Origin: an uncultured Alphaproteobacteria bacterium
GTDB lineage: Bacteria; Pseudomonadota; Alphaproteobacteria; HIMB59; GCA-002718135
Direction: 5' to 3'
Assembly (NCBI GenBank): GCA_902623585.1
Contig: CACNUO010000002.1
Location: 1 to 64,000, forward strand
DNA length: 64,000 bases
The position numbers and the translations under genes are program-made. Shown in pieces: positions 1 to 8,514 of this stretch. Each line of letters opens with the position of its first letter. The first letter of the stretch is position 1. Below the pieces are notes generated by a model. That model was not told where the DNA came from. It ran no database searches and was given only the letters and a program-made list of their open reading frames with translations.

Positions 1-107
1 AATATAGGATTACTGTCAGCAGGATCTATAACACAACTCTTAAGTGTGTCATTATATAAAACAAAAGAGTAGTTGTCTTTTAATTGATTTATAATTTCAA
101 CTTTCAT
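1..107 (-). CDS. gloB: Hydroxyacylglutathione hydrolase (glyoxalase II), N-terminal fragment cut by window edge
   Basis: Minus-strand translation from ATG at 107 gives MKVEIINQLKDNYSFVLYNDTLKSCVIDPADSNPI, typical GloB N-terminus. Confidence 0.7.
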   Translation of the reverse strand, partial: MKVEIINQLKDNYSFVLYNDTLKSCVIDPADSNPI

Positions 108-114
108 CTAATAA

Positions 115-798
115 CTAATTTGCAATAACAGAATTTTTTGCAAAAACTTTTTTTGATGATTTAATTTTTATTGGTTCAAAATTTTTATAACTTAATAAAA
201 AGATAGCTTCGTGAGTGAAAAAATTAACTCCAGTAATTGATTCACTTATATCAAATTGCTTACCTTTTGATGTTAATCCAATACTTTTTTCAATTACAAT
301 ATTCATTTCATTACACAAATTCAAAAAATCCTTAATTGTAAAAAAATGAATGTTAGGTGTGTCATACCATGTATAAGGTAAACTTTCTGTTACTGGCATT
401 CTTCCAGATATTAAAAGCTGTAATCTTATTTTCCAATGTCCAAAGTTAGGAAAAGAAACTATTGCTTTTGATCCTATTCTTAATAATTCAGACAGAATAT
501 CTTTAGGCTTCATCATTGCTTGTAAAGTTTGACTTAAAATTACATAATCAAAACTATTATTTGAATATTGGGACAAATCTAATTCGGCATTTCCATGTAC
601 AACATTGAAACCTCTTGCAATAGCATTTGCAGCTAGGTCTCTATTTAATTCAATGCCATGAGTTATCGCATTACGATTATTTTCTAATTGTTCCATAAGA
701 CCGCCATCACCACATCCAATATCTAGGATTTTTCTATCTTCTGCGATAAGTGTTTCAATAAGAGACCAATCTTTTCTTATGCTATTAATTTTATTCAT
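115..798 (-). CDS. metW: Methionine biosynthesis protein MetW (SAM-dependent methyltransferase fold)
   Basis: LDIGCGDGGLMEQL motif; overlaps metX stop; metX-metW synteny. Confidence 0.9.
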   Translation of the reverse strand: MNKINSIRKDWSLIETLIAEDRKILDIGCGDGGLMEQLENNRNAITHGIELNRDLAANAIARGFNVVHGNAELDLSQYSNNSFDYVILSQTLQAMMKPKDILSELLRIGSKAIVSFPNFGHWKIRLQLLISGRMPVTESLPYTWYDTPNIHFFTIKDFLNLCNEMNIVIEKSIGLTSKGKQFDISESITGVNFFTHEAIFLLSYKNFEPIKIKSSKKVFAKNSVIAN

Positions 799-1939
799 CT
801 ATTTTCGCAAAGTTGTTTGTTAGGAAACCTTTTATTACATCATCTAACTGTGGTTCCTCTAATAAAAAACTATCATGCCCTTTATCAGTATCAATTTCTA
901 GAAAGCTTACTTCTCTTGATAGAGAATTTAATTGATTTACAATCATTTTACTTTCTATTGTAGGGAATAACCAATCCGAGGTAAATGAGACAATTAAATA
1001 TTTTAAATGGTTATTTGGATTATGACTAAACTCAATATTTTTTCTAAATGTTTCATCATGATCAAAATAATCCATAGCCCTTGTTAAATAGAGATATGAA
1101 TTTGCATCAAATCTTTCAACAAATGATTTACCTTGATATCTCAGATAACTCTCAACTTGAAAATCAGCATCAAATCCAAAAGAAATAATATCTCTTGATT
1201 GAAGTTTTCTTCCAAATTTTCTATGCATCGCATTTTCGGATAAATATGTGATATGCGCAATCATTCTTGCTACTGATAGACCTCTTTCTGGCACTTCATT
1301 ATTTTCAAAATACTTTCCATTTTTCCAAATAGGATCACTCATTATTGCCTGTCGCCCAACTTCATGAAATGCAATATTTTGAGCCGAATGTTTTAACGCT
1401 CCCGCAATATGTATTATATTTAAAATTTTATCTGGAAAATCGATTGCCCATTGAAGCGCTTGCATTGCTCCCATCGAACCACCAATGACAGAAAATAACT
1501 TCTCTATATTTAAATTTTCAATCAATAAAGATTGAGCCTTCACCATATCTTTTATTGTTACGGAAGGAAAATTACCACCATATGCAACATCACTTTCATT
1601 TTGTAACTCTTTAGGACCCGTTGAGCCAGCACAACCGCCGAGTACATTTGAGCAAATTACAAAAAATTTGTTTGTATCAATTGGTTTATTAGGCCCAACC
1701 ATTCTAGACCACCAACCTTCTCTCCCAGTAATGGGATTATTCCCAGCAACATATTGATCTCCAGTTAAAGCATGGCAAACAAGAATAGCATTAGTTTTAT
1801 CAGCATTTAATTTGCCATATGTTTTGAATGCTAGTTTAAAACTATCTATTATATCTCCTGATTCTAGTTTTAAATTAATATTCTGGAAATAGGCTATTTC
1901 GCTTTCAAGTTTTGTGTCAGTAGTAAATTTTGTTTTCAT
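791..1939 (-). CDS. metX: Homoserine O-acetyltransferase
   Basis: LVCHALTGDQY, GGSMGAMQALQWAIDFPD and C-terminal DTDKGHDSFLLE motifs. Confidence 0.93.
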   Translation of the reverse strand: MKTKFTTDTKLESEIAYFQNINLKLESGDIIDSFKLAFKTYGKLNADKTNAILVCHALTGDQYVAGNNPITGREGWWSRMVGPNKPIDTNKFFVICSNVLGGCAGSTGPKELQNESDVAYGGNFPSVTIKDMVKAQSLLIENLNIEKLFSVIGGSMGAMQALQWAIDFPDKILNIIHIAGALKHSAQNIAFHEVGRQAIMSDPIWKNGKYFENNEVPERGLSVARMIAHITYLSENAMHRKFGRKLQSRDIISFGFDADFQVESYLRYQGKSFVERFDANSYLYLTRAMDYFDHDETFRKNIEFSHNPNNHLKYLIVSFTSDWLFPTIESKMIVNQLNSLSREVSFLEIDTDKGHDSFLLEEPQLDDVIKGFLTNNFAKIDE

Positions 1940-1984
1940 ATCTTTTTAGTCTAACACTATTTGAAAGAATGAAGGAGGAGTGTA

Positions 1985-2040
1985 AACGCTTTAGCTGATT
2001 ATTGCTCCACCCGCAAGCTGTCTCAAATCGGTGATAATTG
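1985..2040 (-). promoter_or_regulatory. Probable SAM-II riboswitch in metX leader
   Basis: Minus strand AUUAUCACCGAUUUGAGACAGCUUGCGGGUGGAGCAAUAAUCAGCUAAAGCG: P1 CACC/GGUG, U-containing L1, pseudoknot-capable CAGCU...AGCU, conserved 3' GCUAAA; located upstream of metX, a usual SAM-II target in alphaproteobacteria. Confidence 0.75.
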
Positions 2041-2148
2041 GACTTATATTTATATATCTTTCTAAGTCAATAAATCGTCATTTTTTAAATTAAATACTAC
2101 TTTATTTTGATTTATCGTAAGATAGTTTGTAAAGAAACGTCCAAAATT

Positions 2149-3498
2149 ATGAAAAATAAAGAATTAGACAATTTAAGAAGCAAAATTAATAACATTGATG
2201 ATGAAATTTTATCTTTATTATCTAATCGATCTAAAATTGTTTTAGAAATAGGAAAACACAAAAAAGATAATTCAGTTGTTGATCTAGATAGAGAACAAAA
2301 AATTCTCGACAGATTAAGTTCTAAATTTACAGGATCTTATCCAAAAGATACTATCGTTAGACTTTGGAGGGAAATTTTTCAATCTTCTGAAAAACTTCAA
2401 AAGTTAACTAAAGAAAATATTCAATCAAAAAGATCTATAGAAAACATTAATGTTTATAAAGGTGGTAAGGCAAAGTTAAATAACAATAAAAGAGTTATCA
2501 AACTTTCTTCAAATGAAAATCCCTATGGTGCTTCACCGAAAGCAATTGAATTGTTAGAAACAAAAAATATTAATCATGATTTACATAGATACCCAGAAAT
2601 TGATGGATCATCATTAAGAGAAGCAATAGCTAAAAATTTTTCTATTGATAGTAATAGAATTATTCTTGGCTCTGGCTCAGATGAAGTTTTATTATTTGCA
2701 GCTTTGGCATTTTGTCAAGATGGCGATGAAATTCTCCACGCAAACCACGGCTTTGAGATGTATTCAATTGTGAGTAAAGTAGTTGGTGCAGTTCCAAAAA
2801 AAATTATGGAAGATGTAAATTTCAATTTAAATATTGAAAATCTCATAGATCAAACAAATGATGCTACTAAAGTAATTTATATTGCATCACCTAATAATCC
2901 AACCGGAACTTATTTGTCTAGAGACCAACTTGTTAAATTAATGAATAGCATTTCTAAAAATATTATAGTTGTTATAGACGGGGCATATGTCGAATATGTG
3001 CAAAAAGACGATTATGATAAAGGATTTAGTTTAACGGATGAATATGAGAATATTATTTTAACAAGAACATTTTCAAAAACATATGGACTCGCAGCTTTAA
3101 GAGTAGGCTGGTGTTATACCAGTCAAAAAATAGCTGATATAATTAATAAAATAAAACCTCCTTTTAATACGACAACTATTTCACAGTCTCTTGCAATTAA
3201 AGCTTTGGAGGATAAAGAACATATTGAAAACTCTGTTAAATTAAATTCTGAAATTAAAGATTGGTTTGAAAAAGAGCTCAAACTTCTAAATATTAAAACC
3301 AGACAAACTGAAGGTAATTTTACTTTAATTGAAACTTCAGAAGAAGAAGCTGAGAAAATTAGTAATCATCTTATGAATGATGGCATTATTATAAGGCGTT
3401 TAAATAGTTATAATTTGCCCAATTTTTTGAGAATTAGTATTGGTACAAAAGAAGAAATGAATTTGACAGTTGAAAGTTTGAAGAAATTTAATGTCTAA
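2149..3498 (+). CDS. Fused chorismate mutase (AroQ-type) / HisC-like PLP aminotransferase
   Basis: N-term LDNLRSKINNIDDEILSLLSNRSKIVLEIGKHK (AroQ); C-term SSNENPYGASPKA...ASPNNPTGTYLS...TRTFSKTYGLAALRVGW (HisC family). ATG at 2149 preferred over the TTG-initiated ORF at 2107. Confidence 0.88.
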   Translation: MKNKELDNLRSKINNIDDEILSLLSNRSKIVLEIGKHKKDNSVVDLDREQKILDRLSSKFTGSYPKDTIVRLWREIFQSSEKLQKLTKENIQSKRSIENINVYKGGKAKLNNNKRVIKLSSNENPYGASPKAIELLETKNINHDLHRYPEIDGSSLREAIAKNFSIDSNRIILGSGSDEVLLFAALAFCQDGDEILHANHGFEMYSIVSKVVGAVPKKIMEDVNFNLNIENLIDQTNDATKVIYIASPNNPTGTYLSRDQLVKLMNSISKNIIVVIDGAYVEYVQKDDYDKGFSLTDEYENIILTRTFSKTYGLAALRVGWCYTSQKIADIINKIKPPFNTTTISQSLAIKALEDKEHIENSVKLNSEIKDWFEKELKLLNIKTRQTEGNFTLIETSEEEAEKISNHLMNDGIIIRRLNSYNLPNFLRISIGTKEEMNLTVESLKKFNV

Positions 3499-4402
3499 AA
3501 TAACTTATGACTCAGCTTTGGTCATTGGTATGGGATTAATTGGATCATCCATAGCGAGGGCTCTGAAGGAAAAACAATTATCAAAAAAAATTTTTGCTAT
3601 TGATAGAGATAGTGAGGTAATAAATATTTCAAAAAATTTAAATCTTGTGGATGTAATAGAGAGTGATTTAAATAAATTTAATCAACAATTTGATATTATT
3701 TTTATTTGTACGCCTTTGAGTTCATATAGGGATATATTTAAGCAATTGAACAGCTATGTTAATGAAACAACACTAGTAACAGATGTTGGTTCAACAAAAG
3801 TAAGTGTTATAGAAGATTTTAAAGAATCAATTAATAATAAAAAAATTTTATTTGTTCCTGCTCACCCTATTGCTGGATTAGAGAAAAGTGGACCAGAATT
3901 TGGTTTCGCAAAGCTGTTTGAAAATAGGTATTGTATTTTGACCCCAATAGAAACTCAGAGTGAGATAACAAGATCAATTTCAAATATTTGGGAGTCATTT
4001 GGAATGAATATAGAAATCATGGAACCTAAACGTCATGACAGAGTACTAGCTATGACATCTCATATTCCACAACTCATTGCATATTCTGTAGTAGGAACTG
4101 CAACAGAGCTTGAATCTCAAATGAAAGATGAAGTAATTAAGTATTCAGCTGCAGGTTTTAGAGATTTCACAAGATTGGCAGGTAGTGATCCAGTAATGTG
4201 GCGTGATGTTTATGAAAAAAATAAAGAAGCCGTTTTAGAAATGCTTGGTCGTTTCAGTGAAGATCTGCTTACTTATCAAAAAGCAATAAGAAATAATGAT
4301 TTAAAATATTTGGAAGAAAAATTTATAAAATCAAAAGAAATTAGAAAAATTATTGAAGAGATTGGTCAAGCAGGAACTTTTGATCCCACAGAAAAGAATT
4401 AG
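3491..4402 (+). CDS. tyrA: Prephenate/arogenate dehydrogenase
   Basis: VIGMGLIGSSIARAL Rossmann motif, HPIAGLEKSGPEF, SHIPQLIAYS. Confidence 0.92.
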   Translation: MSKITYDSALVIGMGLIGSSIARALKEKQLSKKIFAIDRDSEVINISKNLNLVDVIESDLNKFNQQFDIIFICTPLSSYRDIFKQLNSYVNETTLVTDVGSTKVSVIEDFKESINNKKILFVPAHPIAGLEKSGPEFGFAKLFENRYCILTPIETQSEITRSISNIWESFGMNIEIMEPKRHDRVLAMTSHIPQLIAYSVVGTATELESQMKDEVIKYSAAGFRDFTRLAGSDPVMWRDVYEKNKEAVLEMLGRFSEDLLTYQKAIRNNDLKYLEEKFIKSKEIRKIIEEIGQAGTFDPTEKN

Positions 4403-5106
4403 TTATCCAATAATAAATTTGAAGCAGTTTCTATTCTATTTTGAACTTCGTTTAATAAAACTTTTTTATCTAAACCTTCCTCAATTGTCGGTAAAAATTT
4501 TATAGTAATTAATCCTTTTTCTAATACCCATGATTGTTTTGGCCAACATAAACCTGAATTTAAAGCTACAGGAAGGATTTTTCTTTTTGTATGATTATAA
4601 ATTCCAATAAAACCTGTCTTATAATCAGGTTTACTACCAGGCAGCTTTCTTGTTCCTTCTGGGAAAATAATAATTGAAGATCCAAAAGATAATTTTGATT
4701 GAACTTTTTTTAACATATCTCTTATAGCTTTTGTTCCACCATCTCTATTAATCGCAACCATATTAGCCTTGAATAAATATTGTCCAAAAATTGGTATAAA
4801 GAAAAGCTCTCTTTTATGGACAAAGAAACAATCTTTTAAATAGTAATAGAGTGCGAGTGTCTCAAAAGCGGACTGATGTTTAGACGCAATTAAGACACTT
4901 TCATTTGGAATATTTTCTAAACCCTCAATTTTATGTTTAATATTACATATAAGATTAAGAAAAACAAAAATAACATGTATCCAAAGTTTCGTTGGATATT
5001 TAAGTAAATAACTTGGTAATAAGAGAAAAGGTAAACATACAATACCCATCAACACAGTCCATATAACCAAGGAAATATAAAATATTATACTTTTTAAAAT
5101 TAACAT
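4399..5106 (-). CDS. plsC: 1-acyl-sn-glycerol-3-phosphate acyltransferase
   Basis: KHQSAFETLALY (HxxxxD/E box) and FPEGTRKLPGS motifs. Confidence 0.88.
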   Translation of the reverse strand: MLILKSIIFYISLVIWTVLMGIVCLPFLLLPSYLLKYPTKLWIHVIFVFLNLICNIKHKIEGLENIPNESVLIASKHQSAFETLALYYYLKDCFFVHKRELFFIPIFGQYLFKANMVAINRDGGTKAIRDMLKKVQSKLSFGSSIIIFPEGTRKLPGSKPDYKTGFIGIYNHTKRKILPVALNSGLCWPKQSWVLEKGLITIKFLPTIEEGLDKKVLLNEVQNRIETASNLLLDN

Positions 5107-5156
5107 ACTTAATGATTTTGTTTTATATACTAGCCTGACTGATCTATATATAATTT

Positions 5157-5600
5157 ATGTTCATTGTTTGCTCTAATTGTGAATTTAAGTATTTAGTAAA
5201 TTCTGCAGATCTTAAACCAAATGGTAGAATGGTTGAATGCGCAAATTGTAATCATCAATGGTTTCAAGAATTAGATGATACTGAAATTACATCATCAGTC
5301 CCATCTACAAAAAAAGAAGAATTAGATCAAAATATAAAAAATAATAACCAAAAAGAAAAATTAGAAAAAGATCCAGTCAGAAATTTACCAAGTACAGTTG
5401 TAAGACAAGAAAAACCAAGTGTTATTAATTCAACGATAGTAATTGCTCTAGCTATAGTTGTAATTTTAGCAATATGGATTTATCGATCCTACGGTGTAAA
5501 TACTTTTATTATTATTGATTTCTATATTAGGGAGTTTTTCTTTAATTTAAATTTGATAATTTCAGACTTAGCTAAAATTATACACAATACTTTAAATTAG
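5157..5600 (+). CDS. MJ0042-type zinc-ribbon protein with one C-terminal TM helix
   Basis: N-term CSNCEFKYLV...VECANCNHQWFQ zinc ribbon; hydrophobic segment near C-term. Confidence 0.75.
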   Translation: MFIVCSNCEFKYLVNSADLKPNGRMVECANCNHQWFQELDDTEITSSVPSTKKEELDQNIKNNNQKEKLEKDPVRNLPSTVVRQEKPSVINSTIVIALAIVVILAIWIYRSYGVNTFIIIDFYIREFFFNLNLIISDLAKIIHNTLN

Positions 5601-6842
5601 TTACAACCAGCTAGGAATAATATCAGCTTCAATTATTTTCTCAATTTTTTCTGGAGAATAAATAATTGCATAATTATCATTGTTTATTAAAATTTCAGAG
5701 GGCAGTGGCCTAGAGTTATAATTTGAAGACATTACTTTTCCATAGGCTCCTGTATTTTTTATAACCAGTAGATTGCCAATTTTTTGTTTAGCCAATTTAA
5801 TATTTTTTAAAAAAACATCTGAACTTTCACAAATTGGACCAGCAATAGCATAATCCATAATTTCCTCTGATTTTACATCAATCGCTAAAATTTCATGGTG
5901 TGCACCATACATGGCTGGACGTATCAATGTATTCATTCCTGCATCAACAATTAAATAATTTATACCTCCATTATTTTTAATTGTAACAATAGAAGTAACT
6001 ATGACTCCAGCATCAGCAATTAAATACCGACCAGGCTCAAATGATAGTTCATAGTTTGTTTGCGTAAAACAATTATCAAGTTCTTCTTTTACCATCTCAA
6101 TATTAAAGTCAGGATCAGATTCTTCATATTTAACATGAAAACCTCCTCCCAAATCTACATGCTTGATATTAATACCTGATTCAATAAACTTATTTGCAGC
6201 CATTTTCATTTGAGAAAACGTATTTCTATAGGCCTCAATTTTACTAATTTGACTTCCAATATGACAACTAATACCAATTAAATTTAAATTTTTACAACTT
6301 TTAACTAATTTGATAATTTTATCTAAATTTTCAAATTCAATACCAAACTTATCAGTTTTTTTTCCTGTTGAAATTTTACTTAAAGTCTCACCATCAACAT
6401 CTGGATTAAGTCTAACACCAATATCAACGTTTTTATTTTTTTCATTTGCTAAATTATCGAGTAGTTTTATTTCTTCTAAAGATTCAGTATTAATTAAACG
6501 TATGTTTTTATGCATAGCATAGAGTAAGTCTTGTTCAGATTTTCCAACACCTTCAAAAATTATTTTTTTTGGATCGAAACCAGCTTCCAAGGCCCTTTTT
6601 AATTCACCAACTGACACTACATCTGCTCCAATATCTAACGAGTTCATTAATTTCAAAATAGCTTGATTTGAATTAGATTTAATTGAATAAAAAATATTGT
6701 TACCTAAAATTTCTTTAGTTTTATTTACTTGATTTATAATTTTTTGTTGTGAATACACATAAAAAGGTGTCTGACAAACTTTAACTAAGTCATATAAAGA
6801 AGTACCCTCAATATACGGGTCATTATTTTTATAAGTGAGCAT
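5601..6842 (-). CDS. lysA: Diaminopimelate decarboxylase
   Basis: YSIKSNSNQAIL (PLP lysine), SCHIGSQI, GGGFHVKY, GPICESSDVF motifs. Confidence 0.93.
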   Translation of the reverse strand: MLTYKNNDPYIEGTSLYDLVKVCQTPFYVYSQQKIINQVNKTKEILGNNIFYSIKSNSNQAILKLMNSLDIGADVVSVGELKRALEAGFDPKKIIFEGVGKSEQDLLYAMHKNIRLINTESLEEIKLLDNLANEKNKNVDIGVRLNPDVDGETLSKISTGKKTDKFGIEFENLDKIIKLVKSCKNLNLIGISCHIGSQISKIEAYRNTFSQMKMAANKFIESGINIKHVDLGGGFHVKYEESDPDFNIEMVKEELDNCFTQTNYELSFEPGRYLIADAGVIVTSIVTIKNNGGINYLIVDAGMNTLIRPAMYGAHHEILAIDVKSEEIMDYAIAGPICESSDVFLKNIKLAKQKIGNLLVIKNTGAYGKVMSSNYNSRPLPSEILINNDNYAIIYSPEKIEKIIEADIIPSWL

Positions 6843-7031
6843 TTATTCAGTATTTATAATAACGGATTGTTGACGTTTTTTCTCTTCTTCTAATTTCTCT
6901 AAACAGGCTTCATCACATGGATATGTAATTACGGATTTGTCTACTTGATCTTCTGGCAAACTTAAAGGACCAACTTTACCACAGCTAAAAGTAAACAACA
7001 AAAATGATAATAATATTAATCTGATCATCAT
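6843..7031 (-). CDS. lptM: Small lipoprotein, LptM-like
   Basis: Lipobox LFTFSCGKVGPLSLPED; located between argH and lysA as commonly seen. Confidence 0.65.
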   Translation of the reverse strand: MMIRLILLSFLLFTFSCGKVGPLSLPEDQVDKSVITYPCDEACLEKLEEEKKRQQSVIINTE

Positions 7032-8410
7032 AAGTATTTTTTTATAACAAGTTTTATAATTTTTTTAGTAATTTCAGGAGCCGTACCCCCAAAACTTGAT
7101 TTTGATTTAACACTGTTAGTAGTTGATAGCACTTTTTTTGCATCAGCTGTTATATTTTTGTCAAATTTTTTTAATTCTCCAAGAGATAATGAATCTATGT
7201 TTCTGTCTTGTTTTGAACAATAAGAAACAATCTTTCCTGTAACTACATAAGCATCTCTAAATGAATATCTAAGATTTTGAACCAACCAATTAGCCAAATC
7301 GGTAGCGGTTGCATTTGAATTATCAATCAACTCTTTCATTCTAGTTTTGTTGAATGTAGATTTTGATAAAATTTCATTCATAACTTTTATACACAAAGAA
7401 ACATTGTCGTATGAATTAAATGTTATTTGTTTATCGTCTTGTAAGTCTTTACTATAAGAAAGTGGTAACCCTTTAATAATATTAAGCATTGAACTTAAAT
7501 TACTAATGATAATACTTGTTTTTCCTCTAACAAGCTCTGCACCATCTGGGTTTTTTTTCTGAGGCATAATTGAGCTACCAGTTGAAAGATCATCTGGCAA
7601 ATTGATAAAATTAAATTGTTGATTTGACCAAAGTACTATTTCCTCTGCTATTTTTGATAAATGAACAGCAATTAGTGACAGAACAAATAAAAATTCTATT
7701 ACAAAGTCTCTATCTGAGACAGTGTCCATAGCATTTTTTGTTGGCTCTCTAAATCCCAACTCTTTAGTTGTATATTTTCTATCAATAGGAAAAGAAGTCC
7801 CTGCAAGTGCAGCTGCACCTAATGGATTTTCATTAAGACGATATAAACAATCTTCAAGTCTTGTTCTGTCTCTACCAATCATTTCAACGTAAGCTAAAAC
7901 ATGATGAGCCAATGTTATTGGTTGAGCAATCTGTAAATGAGTGTAACCTGGCATAATTGTTTCAGTATTTTTTGTTGCAATATTAATTAAAGTTCTCTGA
8001 AATTTTTTTAGTTCACTATCTAAAATTTTAGATTCTTTTTTAACCCATAATTTTAAATCAGTTACTACCTGATCATTTCTAGATCTTGCAGTATGAAGCT
8101 TTCCTGCAATTTTTCCAATTTTCTTAAATAATAAACTTTCAATGTTCATATGAATATCTTCAAGTTTTTTTGAAAATACGACCTTGTTTTTTTCAATATC
8201 TCTTTCGATTGCTTTAAGTCCAGAGACTATTGCACTTTGTTCTTTTTTATTTATTATTTTTTGTTTACCGAGCATTCTAGCATGCACTATTGACCCAGTT
8301 ATATCTTCTTTATACAGACGTTGATCGATATCTATAGACGTATTGATTGCATCTAAAATCTCGCTAGGTCCTTTTGAAAAATGGACATTTCTTGAAGGAT
8401 TTTTTTTCAT
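7028..8410 (-). CDS. argH: Argininosuccinate lyase
   Basis: HTARSRNDQVVTDLKLW and GSSIMPQKKNPDGAELVRG signature. Confidence 0.95.
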   Translation of the reverse strand: MKKNPSRNVHFSKGPSEILDAINTSIDIDQRLYKEDITGSIVHARMLGKQKIINKKEQSAIVSGLKAIERDIEKNKVVFSKKLEDIHMNIESLLFKKIGKIAGKLHTARSRNDQVVTDLKLWVKKESKILDSELKKFQRTLINIATKNTETIMPGYTHLQIAQPITLAHHVLAYVEMIGRDRTRLEDCLYRLNENPLGAAALAGTSFPIDRKYTTKELGFREPTKNAMDTVSDRDFVIEFLFVLSLIAVHLSKIAEEIVLWSNQQFNFINLPDDLSTGSSIMPQKKNPDGAELVRGKTSIIISNLSSMLNIIKGLPLSYSKDLQDDKQITFNSYDNVSLCIKVMNEILSKSTFNKTRMKELIDNSNATATDLANWLVQNLRYSFRDAYVVTGKIVSYCSKQDRNIDSLSLGELKKFDKNITADAKKVLSTTNSVKSKSSFGGTAPEITKKIIKLVIKKYL

Positions 8411-8514
8411 TTTGCGCGCCTATAAGAGATATTTATATTAATTTCCACCCTTATGCTTAAATTATTTTCATACGGCAAATTTTTCTTATATAAGCTCACC
8501 TTTATAGAACTCAC

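Noticed and set aside
6310-6522. 70-aa plus ORF
   Set aside because: Antisense within lysA; low-complexity hydrophobic/Ser-rich artefact.
5601-8410. lysA-lptM-argH block as a novel cluster
   Set aside because: This order is commonly seen in proteobacteria and needs no special explanation.
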